Position numbers and translations under genes: made by a program
Notes under the pieces: model-generated
What the model saw: only the letters and a program-made list of their open reading frames with translations
Databases searched by the model: none
What the model was told of the DNA's origin: nothing
From: Ignavibacterium sp.
GTDB taxonomy: Bacteria; Bacteroidota; Ignavibacteria; Ignavibacteriales; Ignavibacteriaceae
Reading direction: 5' to 3'
DNA: 64,000 nt
NCBI GenBank assembly: GCA_018335755.1
Contig: JAGXRK010000062.1
Location: 1-64,000 of the forward strand
In this document: one piece after another, positions 44,675 through 53,588 of the stretch
Position numbering within the stretch: the stretch's first letter is position 1
Layout of the letters: each line of letters begins with the position of its first letter

Positions 44675-46234
44675 ATGAATAGTCTAACATTACGGTTTAA
44701 AACCTCTCTTTCTGAATACAAGCATCTTTATGCCGTCAGCTTTTTTACTTTTATTTTAATCTATCTTTCAACATTTAATAAATCATACGGCTATTTTATT
44801 GATGAATTCTACTACATAGCCTGTGCGGTGAATCCTGCATTCGGCTATGTAGATCATCCGCCTCTGGCTCCGCTTTTGCTGACTGTTTTTCAATTTTTAT
44901 TCGGTACATCTGTTTACGCAATCAGATTTTTGCCGGCATTAGCCGCAGCTGCGGCGGTATTCTTCACGGGAATTCTAACTAAAGAAATTGGCGGAAATAA
45001 ATTTGCTCAGCTGCTTGCTGCCTGTTCACTTGCGGCGATGCCTGTTACTATTGCATTCGGCGGATTCTATTCAATGAATGCTTTTGAACCATTACTTGCT
45101 GTTCTGCTTTTATTGATAATGGTTAAGATGATTAAGTCCGGCAATGTTAAACTCTGGCTATATGCTGGTGTTATTATGGGTCTCGGTGTGATGAACAAAC
45201 ATACATTTGCTGTTTTCATTATCGCGCTTTTATTTGTACTGATCCTGTCCGGTAAATGGAAACTGCTGTTTAACAGGTGGTTTGCTCTCGGAGGATTAAC
45301 CGGATTCATAATTTTTCTCCCCAACATAATATGGCAGATATTGAATGATTTTCCCTCACTGGAGTTTTACAGAAACATCACTATGTATAAAAATGTTTAT
45401 ACGCCTCCGGTTGATTTTATAATGGGACAGGTAATGCAGATGTCCCCGTCAACAGTTCCAATCTGGCTGGCAGGAACATTTTATTTTTTATTTTCAGGAA
45501 AGTATAAAGACTACAGATTTCTTCCGCTGCTTTTCATCTCTCTTTTTCTTTTTATGATGATCTCAGGTTCAAGCAGAGCTGACCGCCTGGCATTTGCATA
45601 TCCGGCGGCTTTTGCAGGAGGAGCAGTTTTCTTTGCCGATATAATTAACAGGTGGAACGCGGCGTGGTTAAAATATATTCTTATTGTTTTTGTTTTTACC
45701 GGACTGGCATTGGCAGTGCCCATAATATTGCCTTACTTCAATTACAAAACAGCCAAAGCAAATACAGAATTTCTTGGAATAAACACAGAGCTTGAAAAAG
45801 GAAAGAAACCTCCTTTACCTCAGCTGCTTGCGGACAGAATCGGGTGGGAAGAAAAAGCCATGCTGGTTGTCAATGCATACAACAGTCTTTCAGAAGACGA
45901 TAAAAAGCAGACTATTATCGCGGCAGGCAATTACGGGCAGGCAGGCGCAATTGAACTTTTCGGAAAACCTTACAGTCTCCCTCCTGTTGCCTGTGCACAC
46001 AATAATTACTACCTGTGGAGTAAGGACAGGGTTGATGGTTCTATACTTTTACAGCTCGATGATGATATTAGTTATAAAGGATTAATGGGATCGTTTGATA
46101 AAGTTGAAATGTATCCCGGTATTTTTAAGAATGATTATGTTTCATTCCACGAAAACAATCTCGTTGTGTTTATCTGCCGCGGACCAAAAATACTGCCAAT
46201 AGAAATGCTGAAACGAAGCAAACATTTTTATTAA
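44675..46234 (+). CDS. GT39-family membrane glycosyltransferase (ArnT/PMT-like)
   Basis: A 519-residue integral membrane protein with about ten hydrophobic segments and the GT39/GT83 signature near the N-terminus: YGYFIDEFYYIACA with Asp43-Glu44, then GYVDHPPLAPLLL. Segments such as AIRFLPALAAAAAVFFTGIL and LLAACSLAAMPVTIAFGG follow. The family transfers sugars from polyprenyl-phosphate donors in the periplasm to proteins or lipid A; acceptor unknown. The C-terminal ~150 residues form a soluble extracytoplasmic domain (ETKKQTI-like DDKKQTIIAAGNYGQAGAIE). It stands alone between two repeat blocks. Confidence 0.9.
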   Translation: MNSLTLRFKTSLSEYKHLYAVSFFTFILIYLSTFNKSYGYFIDEFYYIACAVNPAFGYVDHPPLAPLLLTVFQFLFGTSVYAIRFLPALAAAAAVFFTGILTKEIGGNKFAQLLAACSLAAMPVTIAFGGFYSMNAFEPLLAVLLLLIMVKMIKSGNVKLWLYAGVIMGLGVMNKHTFAVFIIALLFVLILSGKWKLLFNRWFALGGLTGFIIFLPNIIWQILNDFPSLEFYRNITMYKNVYTPPVDFIMGQVMQMSPSTVPIWLAGTFYFLFSGKYKDYRFLPLLFISLFLFMMISGSSRADRLAFAYPAAFAGGAVFFADIINRWNAAWLKYILIVFVFTGLALAVPIILPYFNYKTAKANTEFLGINTELEKGKKPPLPQLLADRIGWEEKAMLVVNAYNSLSEDDKKQTIIAAGNYGQAGAIELFGKPYSLPPVACAHNNYYLWSKDRVDGSILLQLDDDISYKGLMGSFDKVEMYPGIFKNDYVSFHENNLVVFICRGPKILPIEMLKRSKHFY

Positions 46235-46437
46235 TATTTTGTAACTCTTTAGAAGCCGCTTCACGATTAACGAATAACGAATAGCTTTACTGCGCGCGAT
46301 TGATTGAATGGTTGAATGATTGATTGACCTGCCTTGCCGCTCGTATATCCCTTCGGGGCAGGCAGGTTGGTTGATTGGTTTTGTCCGGTATCTGGTATCC
46401 GGCATCTTGTATCCTGGATCCAGCATCTGGAACTTGT
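46235..46437. repeat. Composite repeat block G
   Basis: Contains TTAACGAATAACGAATAGC, the ~60-bp segment shared with block F (TTGAATGATTGATTGACC, CCTGCCTTGCC...GGGGCAGGCAGG hairpin), then TCCGGTATCTGGTATCCGGC and CCAGCATCTGG. The hairpin lies ~90 bp after the GT39 stop and might serve as its terminator. Confidence 0.65.
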
Positions 46438-46680
46438 TCAAGGGATAGATAAAACTGAAAGCAATGCCTGTTTAATTTCTAGATCGCTTGAAAGATGTCC
46501 CCCTTCCACTAAAATTAATTCTGAGTAAGGTAAATGTTTATGAAGTTTTTCTGATGAATCAGGCGGACAAATAAGATCATTATTCTCTTGTACAATTATG
46601 ATAGGAATATCAGCAATTGAATTAATATTACTAATAATCTGATTGTCTTCAAGAAAAAATCTGATTGTCTTCAAGAAAAA
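46438..46680 (-). pseudogene. C-terminal remnant of an alpha/beta hydrolase (prolyl aminopeptidase-like)
   Basis: A 78-codon frame reads IADIPIIIVQENNDLICPPD, SSEKLHKHLPYSELILVEGG, HLSSDL, the last strand, catalytic Asp and catalytic His (EGGH) region of proline iminopeptidase-type hydrolases. The nucleophile and the N-terminal two thirds are missing. A 22-bp tandem duplication (46636-46657, 46658-46679) lies at its upstream end, repeating FFLEDNQ. It is best read as a gene fossil. Confidence 0.7.
46636..46679. repeat. 22-bp tandem duplication
   Basis: Two exact copies of a 22-bp unit beginning AATCTGATTGTCTTC, head to tail, at the edge of the hydrolase remnant. It looks like a recent slippage or unequal-exchange event. 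Confidence 0.9.
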
Positions 46681-46751
46681 ACCTGTTTACCTGATAGTGC
46701 ATATTCAATCTCATTTCGGATATAAGTAATTATCATTCACTATGATAATTG

Positions 46752-47759
46752 TTACTTCAATAATTCAATTGCATACTCTAACTGCCTATCTCTTCCCGCG
46801 AGAATATCTGCTTCAGTTTGCTCGATACGGATATCCGGAGGAACACCAAGCCATTCCCAGGGCAAACCATCGTAGCGCCTGAAGTCTGTAAAACCTATTT
46901 CAATTGACTTTCCGCTTGGAAGAACAAACAGACTTTCATCCCCTCCGCCAACTGAACCTCCTCCTGTTGTATCGCCAACGGCAGTTACATTAGGAAGCTG
47001 TTTTAATATTTCTGTAGTAAATTCTCCTGCGCTAAATGTTGAACCATTTATTAAAACCACAACCGGATTTGTATACTGGAACGGACCGGATGGCTGGAAA
47101 GGAGGCAAAACCAATTTCTCGCCGTATGTGTAAGCATCATTTCTTTCCAAAGGTTCCGTCAAAAACCGGGTCACAACTGCTTCAATGTTTTGATAGTTAC
47201 CTCCTCGCTTCTGGCGAATATCGAGAATTATTCCCCTGGTGGTTTTGAGATATTCGAGAACTCCGGGAAATTCATCTATCAGGTAGGTATTATGAAAATC
47301 AGAAAGAAAAGCATAGCCAATATTCCCGGGCAGGATTTCATATTCCACCGAAGCACTTTCTGTTAATCGCAGTTCTTTATCAAAATATTTTCTTACTACA
47401 AATGGGCTGTAAGTGTGACGATCTTTAAAATGTCTTTGAGGATAATAAGGATAAACTTCTCCTCCACCCCTGGTGCGGTAATAAACATGACCGTCTTTCA
47501 ACTCGGCTAAAAAATCTCGAAGAACCAGAAAGAATTCATCTCCTTGTGCAGTTTCAGCAAGTGGACGATAAACATTATAAATCGAATCCCAATTAATTTT
47601 TTTGAATTCAAGGTAAGGATAAACATCATTGATTCTATTCCAGGCAGCTTCAAAATCTTCAACATTAAGATTTGATTCGGGTTCAGTTACAATTAAATCC
47701 TTACACGAAAATAAGATTATTAAACTTAGAGTTGATAGAATTAAAAAAATATTTTTCAT
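46752..47759 (-). CDS. S41-family peptidase lipoprotein (copy 1)
   Basis: A 335-residue lipoprotein. The start is set at the internal ATG (MKNIFLILSTLS), which has AGGTGGG 8 nt upstream and gives a clean lipoprotein signal ending LFSC; a longer frame starting 24 bp upstream lacks this. The C-terminal half is an S41 (tail-specific/tricorn-like) protease core: GNIGYAFLSDF, GIILDIRQKRGGN, VVVLINGSTFSAGEF (catalytic Ser in STFSAGE), GDTTGGGSVGG. It should act in the periplasm on unfolded or peptide substrates. It forms a two-gene unit with the outer-membrane protein gene upstream, duplicated at 50604-52404. Confidence 0.88.
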   Translation of the reverse strand: MKNIFLILSTLSLIILFSCKDLIVTEPESNLNVEDFEAAWNRINDVYPYLEFKKINWDSIYNVYRPLAETAQGDEFFLVLRDFLAELKDGHVYYRTRGGGEVYPYYPQRHFKDRHTYSPFVVRKYFDKELRLTESASVEYEILPGNIGYAFLSDFHNTYLIDEFPGVLEYLKTTRGIILDIRQKRGGNYQNIEAVVTRFLTEPLERNDAYTYGEKLVLPPFQPSGPFQYTNPVVVLINGSTFSAGEFTTEILKQLPNVTAVGDTTGGGSVGGGDESLFVLPSGKSIEIGFTDFRRYDGLPWEWLGVPPDIRIEQTEADILAGRDRQLEYAIELLK

Positions 47760-47772
47760 TTTATTCACCCAC

Positions 47773-48552
47773 CTAAAATCCATAGGTTAATGTAAACACA
47801 ACATTATCGCTTGCAGAAAGGAGCGGTTCCCAGGCGCTGATTCGTGTCAGATTAAAAAGATATGCTGCCTTTACTGAAAGATTATCGAACAAGTAATATC
47901 TGGGACCTATAGTGAACTCAACATTGTTTGCTGAAACCAATGTCAGAATTTTAGCCGGAGACTCGTCATTTTCTTCCATATCTACCATACGGAATCCCAG
48001 AGAAAGAACATTAAAGTCAAGAGATCCTTCAATATTAAAGTCATTCCATAACTTATAAAACAGTTGTGAGTTAACACCTGCAGAAATCAAAAGTGCAAAT
48101 GACTGAGAATAATCAAATCCTGAGACAGCAATCTTTTGCTTGTTGTAGTAAAAGAATAACTCTGTTGAAGGACCCAAATACAGGTAAGCATCTTTATTGA
48201 ACATAGTAAATTTTGGTAAAGCGTAACTAAATCCCTGGTTGAGTGTAAATTGATAAATGTCAGCACTTACGTTGTAATTTTCTATTTCGGATGAATTACC
48301 AAAATCAATTTTCAGATGATAAATGTAATTTGAATGCTGATTTGCCCAGGTTATACTGTAATAGGGAAGTGAACCGGAATATTTTTCTTTGGAAATGTAT
48401 TCATCGGTGACAGCATAACTGCCAATACCGTACTCGAGCGAGATACCTTCCGGGAAAATTGATTTTTGATTTGTGGAATCCTGCGCGTAAATAGTTCCCC
48501 TACATATAAGCATTGAGATCATCAGCAAAAAGCAGAAATGATTTTTATTCAT
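47773..48552 (-). CDS. Outer-membrane beta-barrel protein (copy 1)
   Basis: A 259-residue exported protein. Signal peptide (FCFLLMISMLICRGTIYAQ), then alternating amphipathic strands with aromatic girdles (YYSITWANQHSNYIYHLKID, FSYALPKFTMF, DAYLYLGPSTELFFYYN) and a terminal strand NVVFTLTYGF ending in Phe, typical of a beta-barrel inserted by BamA. No specific family is recognised. It is transcribed ahead of the S41 lipoprotein gene with an intergenic distance of only 13 bp. The copy at 51625-52404 has the same length but carries a nonsense codon. Confidence 0.8.
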   Translation of the reverse strand: MNKNHFCFLLMISMLICRGTIYAQDSTNQKSIFPEGISLEYGIGSYAVTDEYISKEKYSGSLPYYSITWANQHSNYIYHLKIDFGNSSEIENYNVSADIYQFTLNQGFSYALPKFTMFNKDAYLYLGPSTELFFYYNKQKIAVSGFDYSQSFALLISAGVNSQLFYKLWNDFNIEGSLDFNVLSLGFRMVDMEENDESPAKILTLVSANNVEFTIGPRYYLFDNLSVKAAYLFNLTRISAWEPLLSASDNVVFTLTYGF

Positions 48553-48813
48553 TATTTACTCACTGTTATATTATTATTTTTGTAAAGCTAAATAAAATAT
48601 AAATAATGTTGAGTATTCAGGAAGGTTTTCTGTTGAAAGGCAAGAAAAATTGTTGGAAGGTAAATCATTAATTAACAATCAGCAAGTGAGAACTAAGTTT
48701 GAATACCGAAAATATGGTTTGAAATACTCTGTTTTTCGTGTACATTATTATTAAGTCAATTAAATAAATTTCGTTTTATCTGAGCTTAACTTTTTATTGG
48801 TGAGTTAACAGAG

Positions 48814-49902
48814 ATGAAAACATCAGCAAGAATATTCAGTGGCCTGTTATTATTTGCAGTAGTTATTTTTTCTTCCTGCAGCGACGAGCCCACCGGGCCG
48901 GGAGATGTATCATACAACTGGCCAACATCAACTCCCGAAGAACAGGGGATGAATTCCCAGCTATTAACACAAGCAATTTCTCAGGGTGGAAACCTTGGAT
49001 TTGTTGATTGTATTTTGGTAATCAAAAACGGATACATAGTTGTGGAGAATTATTACAACGGTTATGACAAAGAGACTCCGCACGATGTCAGGTCCGTTTC
49101 CAAATCCTTTCTATCTGCTATGACCGGCATTGCTTTAAGAGACGGAGTGATAGATAATCTTGGTTTAAAAATGCTGGACTTCTTCCCGGAATATGTTTAT
49201 CAGTCAATCGATCCAAGGAAATATGATATTACCATACGGCATTTATTAATGATGCGAATGGGGATTGATAGCGATGTGAATATTTATATGCAAGTGTATA
49301 ACAGTTCCAACTGGGTAAAAACTACAATTGAACTTCCGCTGCTTCACAATCCAGGTTCCAGATTTTATTACAACACATTCCAGACGCATCTTCTCTCGGC
49401 GATAATTACAAAGGCAAGCGGGATGAGCACGATGGAATTCGCAAGAAGATTTTTATTATCAGAGATGAAAATAGAATGCTGCGAATGGCAGCAGGATCAG
49501 CAGGGTTATTATTTTGGAGGAAACAGTATGGATTTTACACCAAGGAATATGGCAAGGCTTGGTTATCTATACTTGAACAATGGTAATATGGGTGGAAAAC
49601 AGATTGTTCCTGCAGAATGGGTTGAAGAGTCGTTAACCAACTTTACGAATTTCAATAATTCAACCTGGGGAGATTTAAATGATGTTAACTATGGCTATCT
49701 CTGGTGGCTCGGAAAAATTAAAGGCTACAAGGTTTTCCTGGCAATAGGACACGGCGGTCAGTTTGTTGTAAATTTTCCTGATCTGGATATGATTGTTGTG
49801 ACTACAGCGGAATGGAATCTGGGTTGGGATACTGCTGATCAGCACGAAAGAGCAATACTAAGCATTGTTGCAAATAATATTGTTACGGCAATTACAGATT
49901 AA
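48814..49902 (+). CDS. Serine hydrolase of the beta-lactamase/penicillin-binding family, lipoprotein
   Basis: A 362-residue lipoprotein (IFSGLLLFAVVIFSSCS). The class C beta-lactamase-like fold shows the SxxK motif Ser94-Val-Ser-Lys97 (VRSVSKSFLSAM), the YxN motif (FYYNTF, Tyr185-x-Asn187) and a late HGG (GHGGQF, His313). The family includes esterases, D-aminopeptidases and beta-lactamases; activity cannot be told from sequence. It lies between the two copies of the duplicated S41/OMP pair and overlaps the interrupted YbjQ-type gene tail to tail by 4 bp. Confidence 0.9.
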   Translation: MKTSARIFSGLLLFAVVIFSSCSDEPTGPGDVSYNWPTSTPEEQGMNSQLLTQAISQGGNLGFVDCILVIKNGYIVVENYYNGYDKETPHDVRSVSKSFLSAMTGIALRDGVIDNLGLKMLDFFPEYVYQSIDPRKYDITIRHLLMMRMGIDSDVNIYMQVYNSSNWVKTTIELPLLHNPGSRFYYNTFQTHLLSAIITKASGMSTMEFARRFLLSEMKIECCEWQQDQQGYYFGGNSMDFTPRNMARLGYLYLNNGNMGGKQIVPAEWVEESLTNFTNFNNSTWGDLNDVNYGYLWWLGKIKGYKVFLAIGHGGQFVVNFPDLDMIVVTTAEWNLGWDTADQHERAILSIVANNIVTAITD

Positions 49903-50357
49903 ACTGATTTTTCAAGAACAACTGCAGTCCCGTAACATAAAACTTCCATTACACCGCTCATTAATTCATTTGTGTCGTAACGAACTCCAATTACTGCGTT
50001 TGCTCCAATTTGCTGTTCATGCTCTACCATCATATCGAAAGCTTCTGCACGGGATTTTTCACAAAGCTCTGTAAACAAAGAAATATTTCCGCCGAATATT
50101 TTTTGTATCCCGGCACCGATTGTTCCGAATATTTAACGTGAGCGAACAGTTATTCCACGAACAACACCAAGATGCTTTACGATTTTATATCCTTCAATTG
50201 TAAATGTTGTGGTTGTCATTGGATGTTTCATAAGCTGTTTGAAGATTGCTGCTTGCTGTTCTTCAGGTGTCATCTTTTTAAAACAATCAGTACAAACCGT
50301 ATCAGTTTTAAAATAGTAAATGGAAGGAAATTCCTGTCCGCATTTTTCACATTTCAT
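49899..50357 (-). pseudogene. Zinc-ribbon/YbjQ-type protein gene interrupted by an in-frame TAA
   Basis: The reading frame runs 153 codons with one internal TAA at 50133-50135. The first part encodes a zinc ribbon (CEKCGQEFPS ... VCTDCFKK) and the beginning of a YbjQ/UPF0145 domain (YKIVKHLGVVRGITVRSR). The same frame continues after the stop with IFGTIGAGIQKIFGGN, LFTELCEKSRAEAFDMM, IGANAVIGVRYDTNELM and VLCYGTAVVLEK, the rest of the domain. Family members usually have Ser at the stop position, so a single base change explains it. Either a recent nonsense mutation or a sequencing error. The upstream 53-residue membrane protein is probably co-transcribed. Confidence 0.88.
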
Positions 50358-50392
50358 TTTTTAGCTCCTTTAAAAGAATGCTTTTATACAAA

Positions 50393-50554
50393 TTACATTA
50401 CTTTACCAGAAAGAAAATCCCCTATGTAATAGGGCCAGATAATCAAAGCAAAAAGACCTTTAAAGAAAGTTAGTTTTAAAAATCCAATTGTAAACAACCA
50501 ACCGATAAACCAGATCGGCCCCATTATTCCTGCAACTTCAACTTTTCTACTCAT
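50393..50554 (-). CDS. Small membrane protein, 53 residues
   Basis: Begins MSRKVEVAGIMGPIWFIGW and continues with a hydrophobic segment (LFTIGFLKLTFFKGLFALII), ending WPYYIGDFLSGKVM. The ATG has AGGAG 8 nt upstream, the best SD in this stretch, and the gene ends 35 bp before the zinc-ribbon/YbjQ gene. One or two membrane helices. Function unknown; operon partner of the interrupted gene. Confidence 0.75.
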   Translation of the reverse strand: MSRKVEVAGIMGPIWFIGWLFTIGFLKLTFFKGLFALIIWPYYIGDFLSGKVM

Positions 50555-50603
50555 TATTATATCTCCTTAATTTTTTTGTTTATATATAAATTTACAAATT
50601 TCT

Positions 50604-51611
50604 TTACTTAAGCATTTCTATTGCATACTCTAATTGTTTATCTCTGCCGGCAAGAATATCTGCTTCGCTCTGCTCAACTCGAATATCAGGAGGAACGCCA
50701 AGCCATTCCCAGGGCAGTCCATCATAACGTCTTATATCAATGAAACCAATCTCAATTGATTTGCCGCTTGGCAGGAAATATAAAGAAGCATCTCCACCAC
50801 CAACTGAACCACCTCCTGTTGTATCACCGATTGCAGTTACTTGTGGTAATTGTTTTAAGATTTCAGTGGTAAACTCACCCGCACTAAATGTTGAACCATT
50901 AATTAATACCACAACTGGTTTGGTATACTGGAATGGACCCGATGGCTGAAAAGGAGGTAAAACCCATTTTTCACCATATGTATAAGCATCATTTCTTTCA
51001 AGCGGCTCTGTTAAAAACCGTGTAATAACTGCTTCAATATTTTGGTAATCACCGCCTCGTTTCTGGCGTATGTCCATTATAAGTCCTTTCGTGTTTTTAA
51101 GATATTCCAGAACACCGGGAAATTCATCGATCAGATAGGTTTTATGAAAATCAGAAAAAAAGGCATAGCCAATATTCCCGGGTAGTATTTCATATTCCAC
51201 TGTCGTGCTCTCTGTTAAGCGCAGTTCCCGGTCAAAATATTTTCTTACAACAAAGGGGCTATAAGCATGTCTGTCCTTAAAATGTCTTTGAGGATAATAA
51301 GGATAAACTTCACCCCCACCTTTAGTACGATAGTAAACATGACCATCTTTTAGCTCAGCTAAAAAATCACGAAGTACAAGATAAAACTCGTCTCCTTGTG
51401 CAGCTTCAGAACGAGGGCGGTATATAGTATAAATCGAATCCCAATTAATTTTTTTGAAATCAAGGTAAGGATAAACATCTCTGATTCTTTTCCAAGCAGC
51501 TTCAAAGTCCTGAACGTTCAGATTTGTTTCAGGTTCTGTTACAATAAGATTCTTACAGGAAAAAAGAGTGGGGATAATAACAACAACTGAAAGCAATATT
51601 ATCTTTTTCAT
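50604..51611 (-). CDS. S41-family peptidase lipoprotein (copy 2)
   Basis: A 335-residue paralogue of the gene at 46752-47759, close to 90 % identical by eye with no gaps. The start is set at MKKIILLSVVVIIP, preceded by GTGGAGG 5 nt upstream and followed by a lipobox (LFSC). Motifs are intact: GNIGYAFFSDF, GLIMDIRQKRGGD, NGSTFSAGEF, GDTTGGGSVGG. Its upstream partner OMP gene is broken, yet this copy shows no damage, so it may still be translated. Confidence 0.88.
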   Translation of the reverse strand: MKKIILLSVVVIIPTLFSCKNLIVTEPETNLNVQDFEAAWKRIRDVYPYLDFKKINWDSIYTIYRPRSEAAQGDEFYLVLRDFLAELKDGHVYYRTKGGGEVYPYYPQRHFKDRHAYSPFVVRKYFDRELRLTESTTVEYEILPGNIGYAFFSDFHKTYLIDEFPGVLEYLKNTKGLIMDIRQKRGGDYQNIEAVITRFLTEPLERNDAYTYGEKWVLPPFQPSGPFQYTKPVVVLINGSTFSAGEFTTEILKQLPQVTAIGDTTGGGSVGGGDASLYFLPSGKSIEIGFIDIRRYDGLPWEWLGVPPDIRVEQSEADILAGRDKQLEYAIEMLK

Positions 51612-51624
51612 CTTAGCCTCCACA

Positions 51625-52404
51625 CTAAAATCCATAGGTTAATGTAAATACAACGTTATCACTGCCAGAAAGCAACGGTTCCCAGGTATTGATTCTTGTT
51701 AAATGAAAAAGATAAGCTGCTTTTACGGAAAGATTATTAAGCAGATAATATCTCGGACCCAAAGTAAATAAAATATTGTTTGCTGAAATAAGTGTTAGAA
51801 TCTTTGCTGGAGACTCGTCATTTTCCTCCATATCTACCATTCGGAAACCGAGAGAAAACACATTAAAGTCAAGAGAACCCTCAATATTAAATTCGTCCCA
51901 TAGTTTATAAAACAGTTGTGAGTTGATACCAGCAGAAATCAGAAGCGCAAATGATTGAGAATAATCGAATCCAGAGACTGCGATATTTTGCTTGTTGTAA
52001 TAAAAAAATAATTCTGTTGAAGGACCCAAATACAGATAAGCATCTTTGTTGAACATCGTAAATTTCGGTAAAGCATAACTAAATCCCTGGTTAAGTGTAA
52101 ATTGATAAATGTCGGCACTTACCTTGTAATTTTATATTCCTGATGAATTGCCAAAATTTAACTTTAAATGGTAAACATAATTTGAATGCTGATTTGCCCA
52201 GGTTATACTGTAGTACGGGAATGTGCCGGAATATTTTTCTTTTGAGATATATTCATCAGTAACAGCATAGCTGCCAATGCCATATTCTATTGTAACGCCT
52301 TCCGGGAATATTGTTTTATTATCTAAAGAATCTTGTGCTTGGAGATATTGAGTGGGAAAAAATACAATCGTGATTGATAATAAATAGATGTAGATATTGT
52401 TCAT
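51625..52404 (-). pseudogene. Outer-membrane beta-barrel protein (copy 2) with a nonsense codon
   Basis: Paralogue of 47773-48552 with exactly the same length (780 bp). Codon GAA (Glu) of copy 1 at 48280-48282 is TAA here at 52132-52134, ending translation after ~90 residues (GNSSGI). The frame then continues NYKVSADIYQFTLNQGFSY to the terminal NVVFTLTYGF. The signal peptide is intact (IYLLSITIVFFPTQYLQAQ). No frameshift is present. Either a young pseudogene or an assembly error. Confidence 0.88.
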
Positions 52405-52423
52405 TTTTGATTCCATATTATTT

Positions 52424-53548
52424 TTACAATTCTTTGGCATCACTTGTTTGTTGTGTTATCCAATCAGCTACAAGTATCATTACGTTTTTATTAAATGATT
52501 CATCAATTTTAGGATACTCATCTCTAAAACCGGTGTTACATTTTTGAAAAAGATGGTTAATGTTTTTTAAATACCCAATTCTAAAATTCTTATTACCTCC
52601 ATCAATAAGTGCTTTTTCTATTTCAGGTAAGTTTATTTCTGCAAGAACCTGACAATCTTTATCACCGTTAAGAGCTAAGACCGGACATCGAATATTTCTG
52701 AGCAGAATACTGGGATCAAAATTTGCAGCATACTCGAACCAAGGTGTTGCCCATTCATCTGCCATCATTTCAAAGTGTTTTGGGTTTTCAGCCATAAACT
52801 TTTGTATGTCATTTTTTGCGTGACCGGTTAAAGATAATTTCCACTCATTTATAATACTCGATAATCTCCCTTTTTTTACTTTATAATCAGTTTTCTTTTT
52901 AATCTCTTTGAACATTCTCTCAAACAAGTCTGTGCCTGCTTGCACAATTTCCTCACTTTTCCCTTGTGATCTAAGTTTTTTTTCATTTGCTGTTATCAAA
53001 GCACGATCAAACTGAACTCCAGGACCGGCAAGCATAACAATGAAATATATATCTGAGTAACGGCTTGCAAGAATGTTGCTTATCATTCCTCCTTCACTAT
53101 GTCCGATAACTCCGACCTTTTCGGGATTAATATTTCTATGTGCGCAAAGATATTTAACAGCTGCATAAGCATCGCCGGCAAATGTTTCCGTTGTTGCACC
53201 TTCAAGTTTTCCTTTTGATTCACCTGCTCCTCTATCATCATATCGTAATACGGCAATACCATGTAGGGTCAAAAAATCTGATAAAACTTTGAATGGTTTA
53301 TGCCCGTATACTGTTTCATCTCGATCTTGAAGCCCGGAACCAGAGACAAGAACGACAGCTGGAAAATTATCTCCACTATCCGGGATTGTTAAGGTGCCGG
53401 CCAAAATAGCTCCGTCCAAATCATTTTCAAATTTTATTTCTTCAACTATATAAGGAAATGGGGAAATGGGTTCCTGGGGTCTGCGATCCTGGCTGCAAGA
53501 AATTAAAATGACTAATAATATAAAACCAATCTTTTTTTTCAATATCAT
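52424..53548 (-). CDS. Alpha/beta hydrolase lipoprotein (acyl-peptide-hydrolase-like)
   Basis: A 374-residue lipoprotein (IGFILLVILISCSQD). Motifs: GAILAGTLTIPDSGDNFPAV, LVSGSGLQDRDETV, VLRYDDRGAGESKGKLE, GVIGHSEGGMISNIL (nucleophile Ser), PVLALNGDKDCQV (acid) and NINHLFQ (His). This is the pattern of secreted EstA/S9-like alpha/beta hydrolases common in Bacteroidota. Substrate unknown. It is the upstream neighbour of the broken OMP/S41 pair on the same strand. Confidence 0.88.
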   Translation of the reverse strand: MILKKKIGFILLVILISCSQDRRPQEPISPFPYIVEEIKFENDLDGAILAGTLTIPDSGDNFPAVVLVSGSGLQDRDETVYGHKPFKVLSDFLTLHGIAVLRYDDRGAGESKGKLEGATTETFAGDAYAAVKYLCAHRNINPEKVGVIGHSEGGMISNILASRYSDIYFIVMLAGPGVQFDRALITANEKKLRSQGKSEEIVQAGTDLFERMFKEIKKKTDYKVKKGRLSSIINEWKLSLTGHAKNDIQKFMAENPKHFEMMADEWATPWFEYAANFDPSILLRNIRCPVLALNGDKDCQVLAEINLPEIEKALIDGGNKNFRIGYLKNINHLFQKCNTGFRDEYPKIDESFNKNVMILVADWITQQTSDAKEL

Positions 53549-53588
53549 TTCCTCAGGGCGTATCTCGAATTAAAACGTTTCCAATTGA

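Noticed and set aside
46142-46441. A 99-codon open frame opposite the GT39 gene end and block G
   Set aside because: Half is antisense to GT39 and half is repeat sequence.
52132-52134. Programmed read-through or stop recoding at the in-frame TAA codons (here and at 50133)
   Set aside because: TAA is the least leaky stop, no shared downstream structure is seen, and the intact paralogue has a plain Glu codon; mutation or error is simpler.
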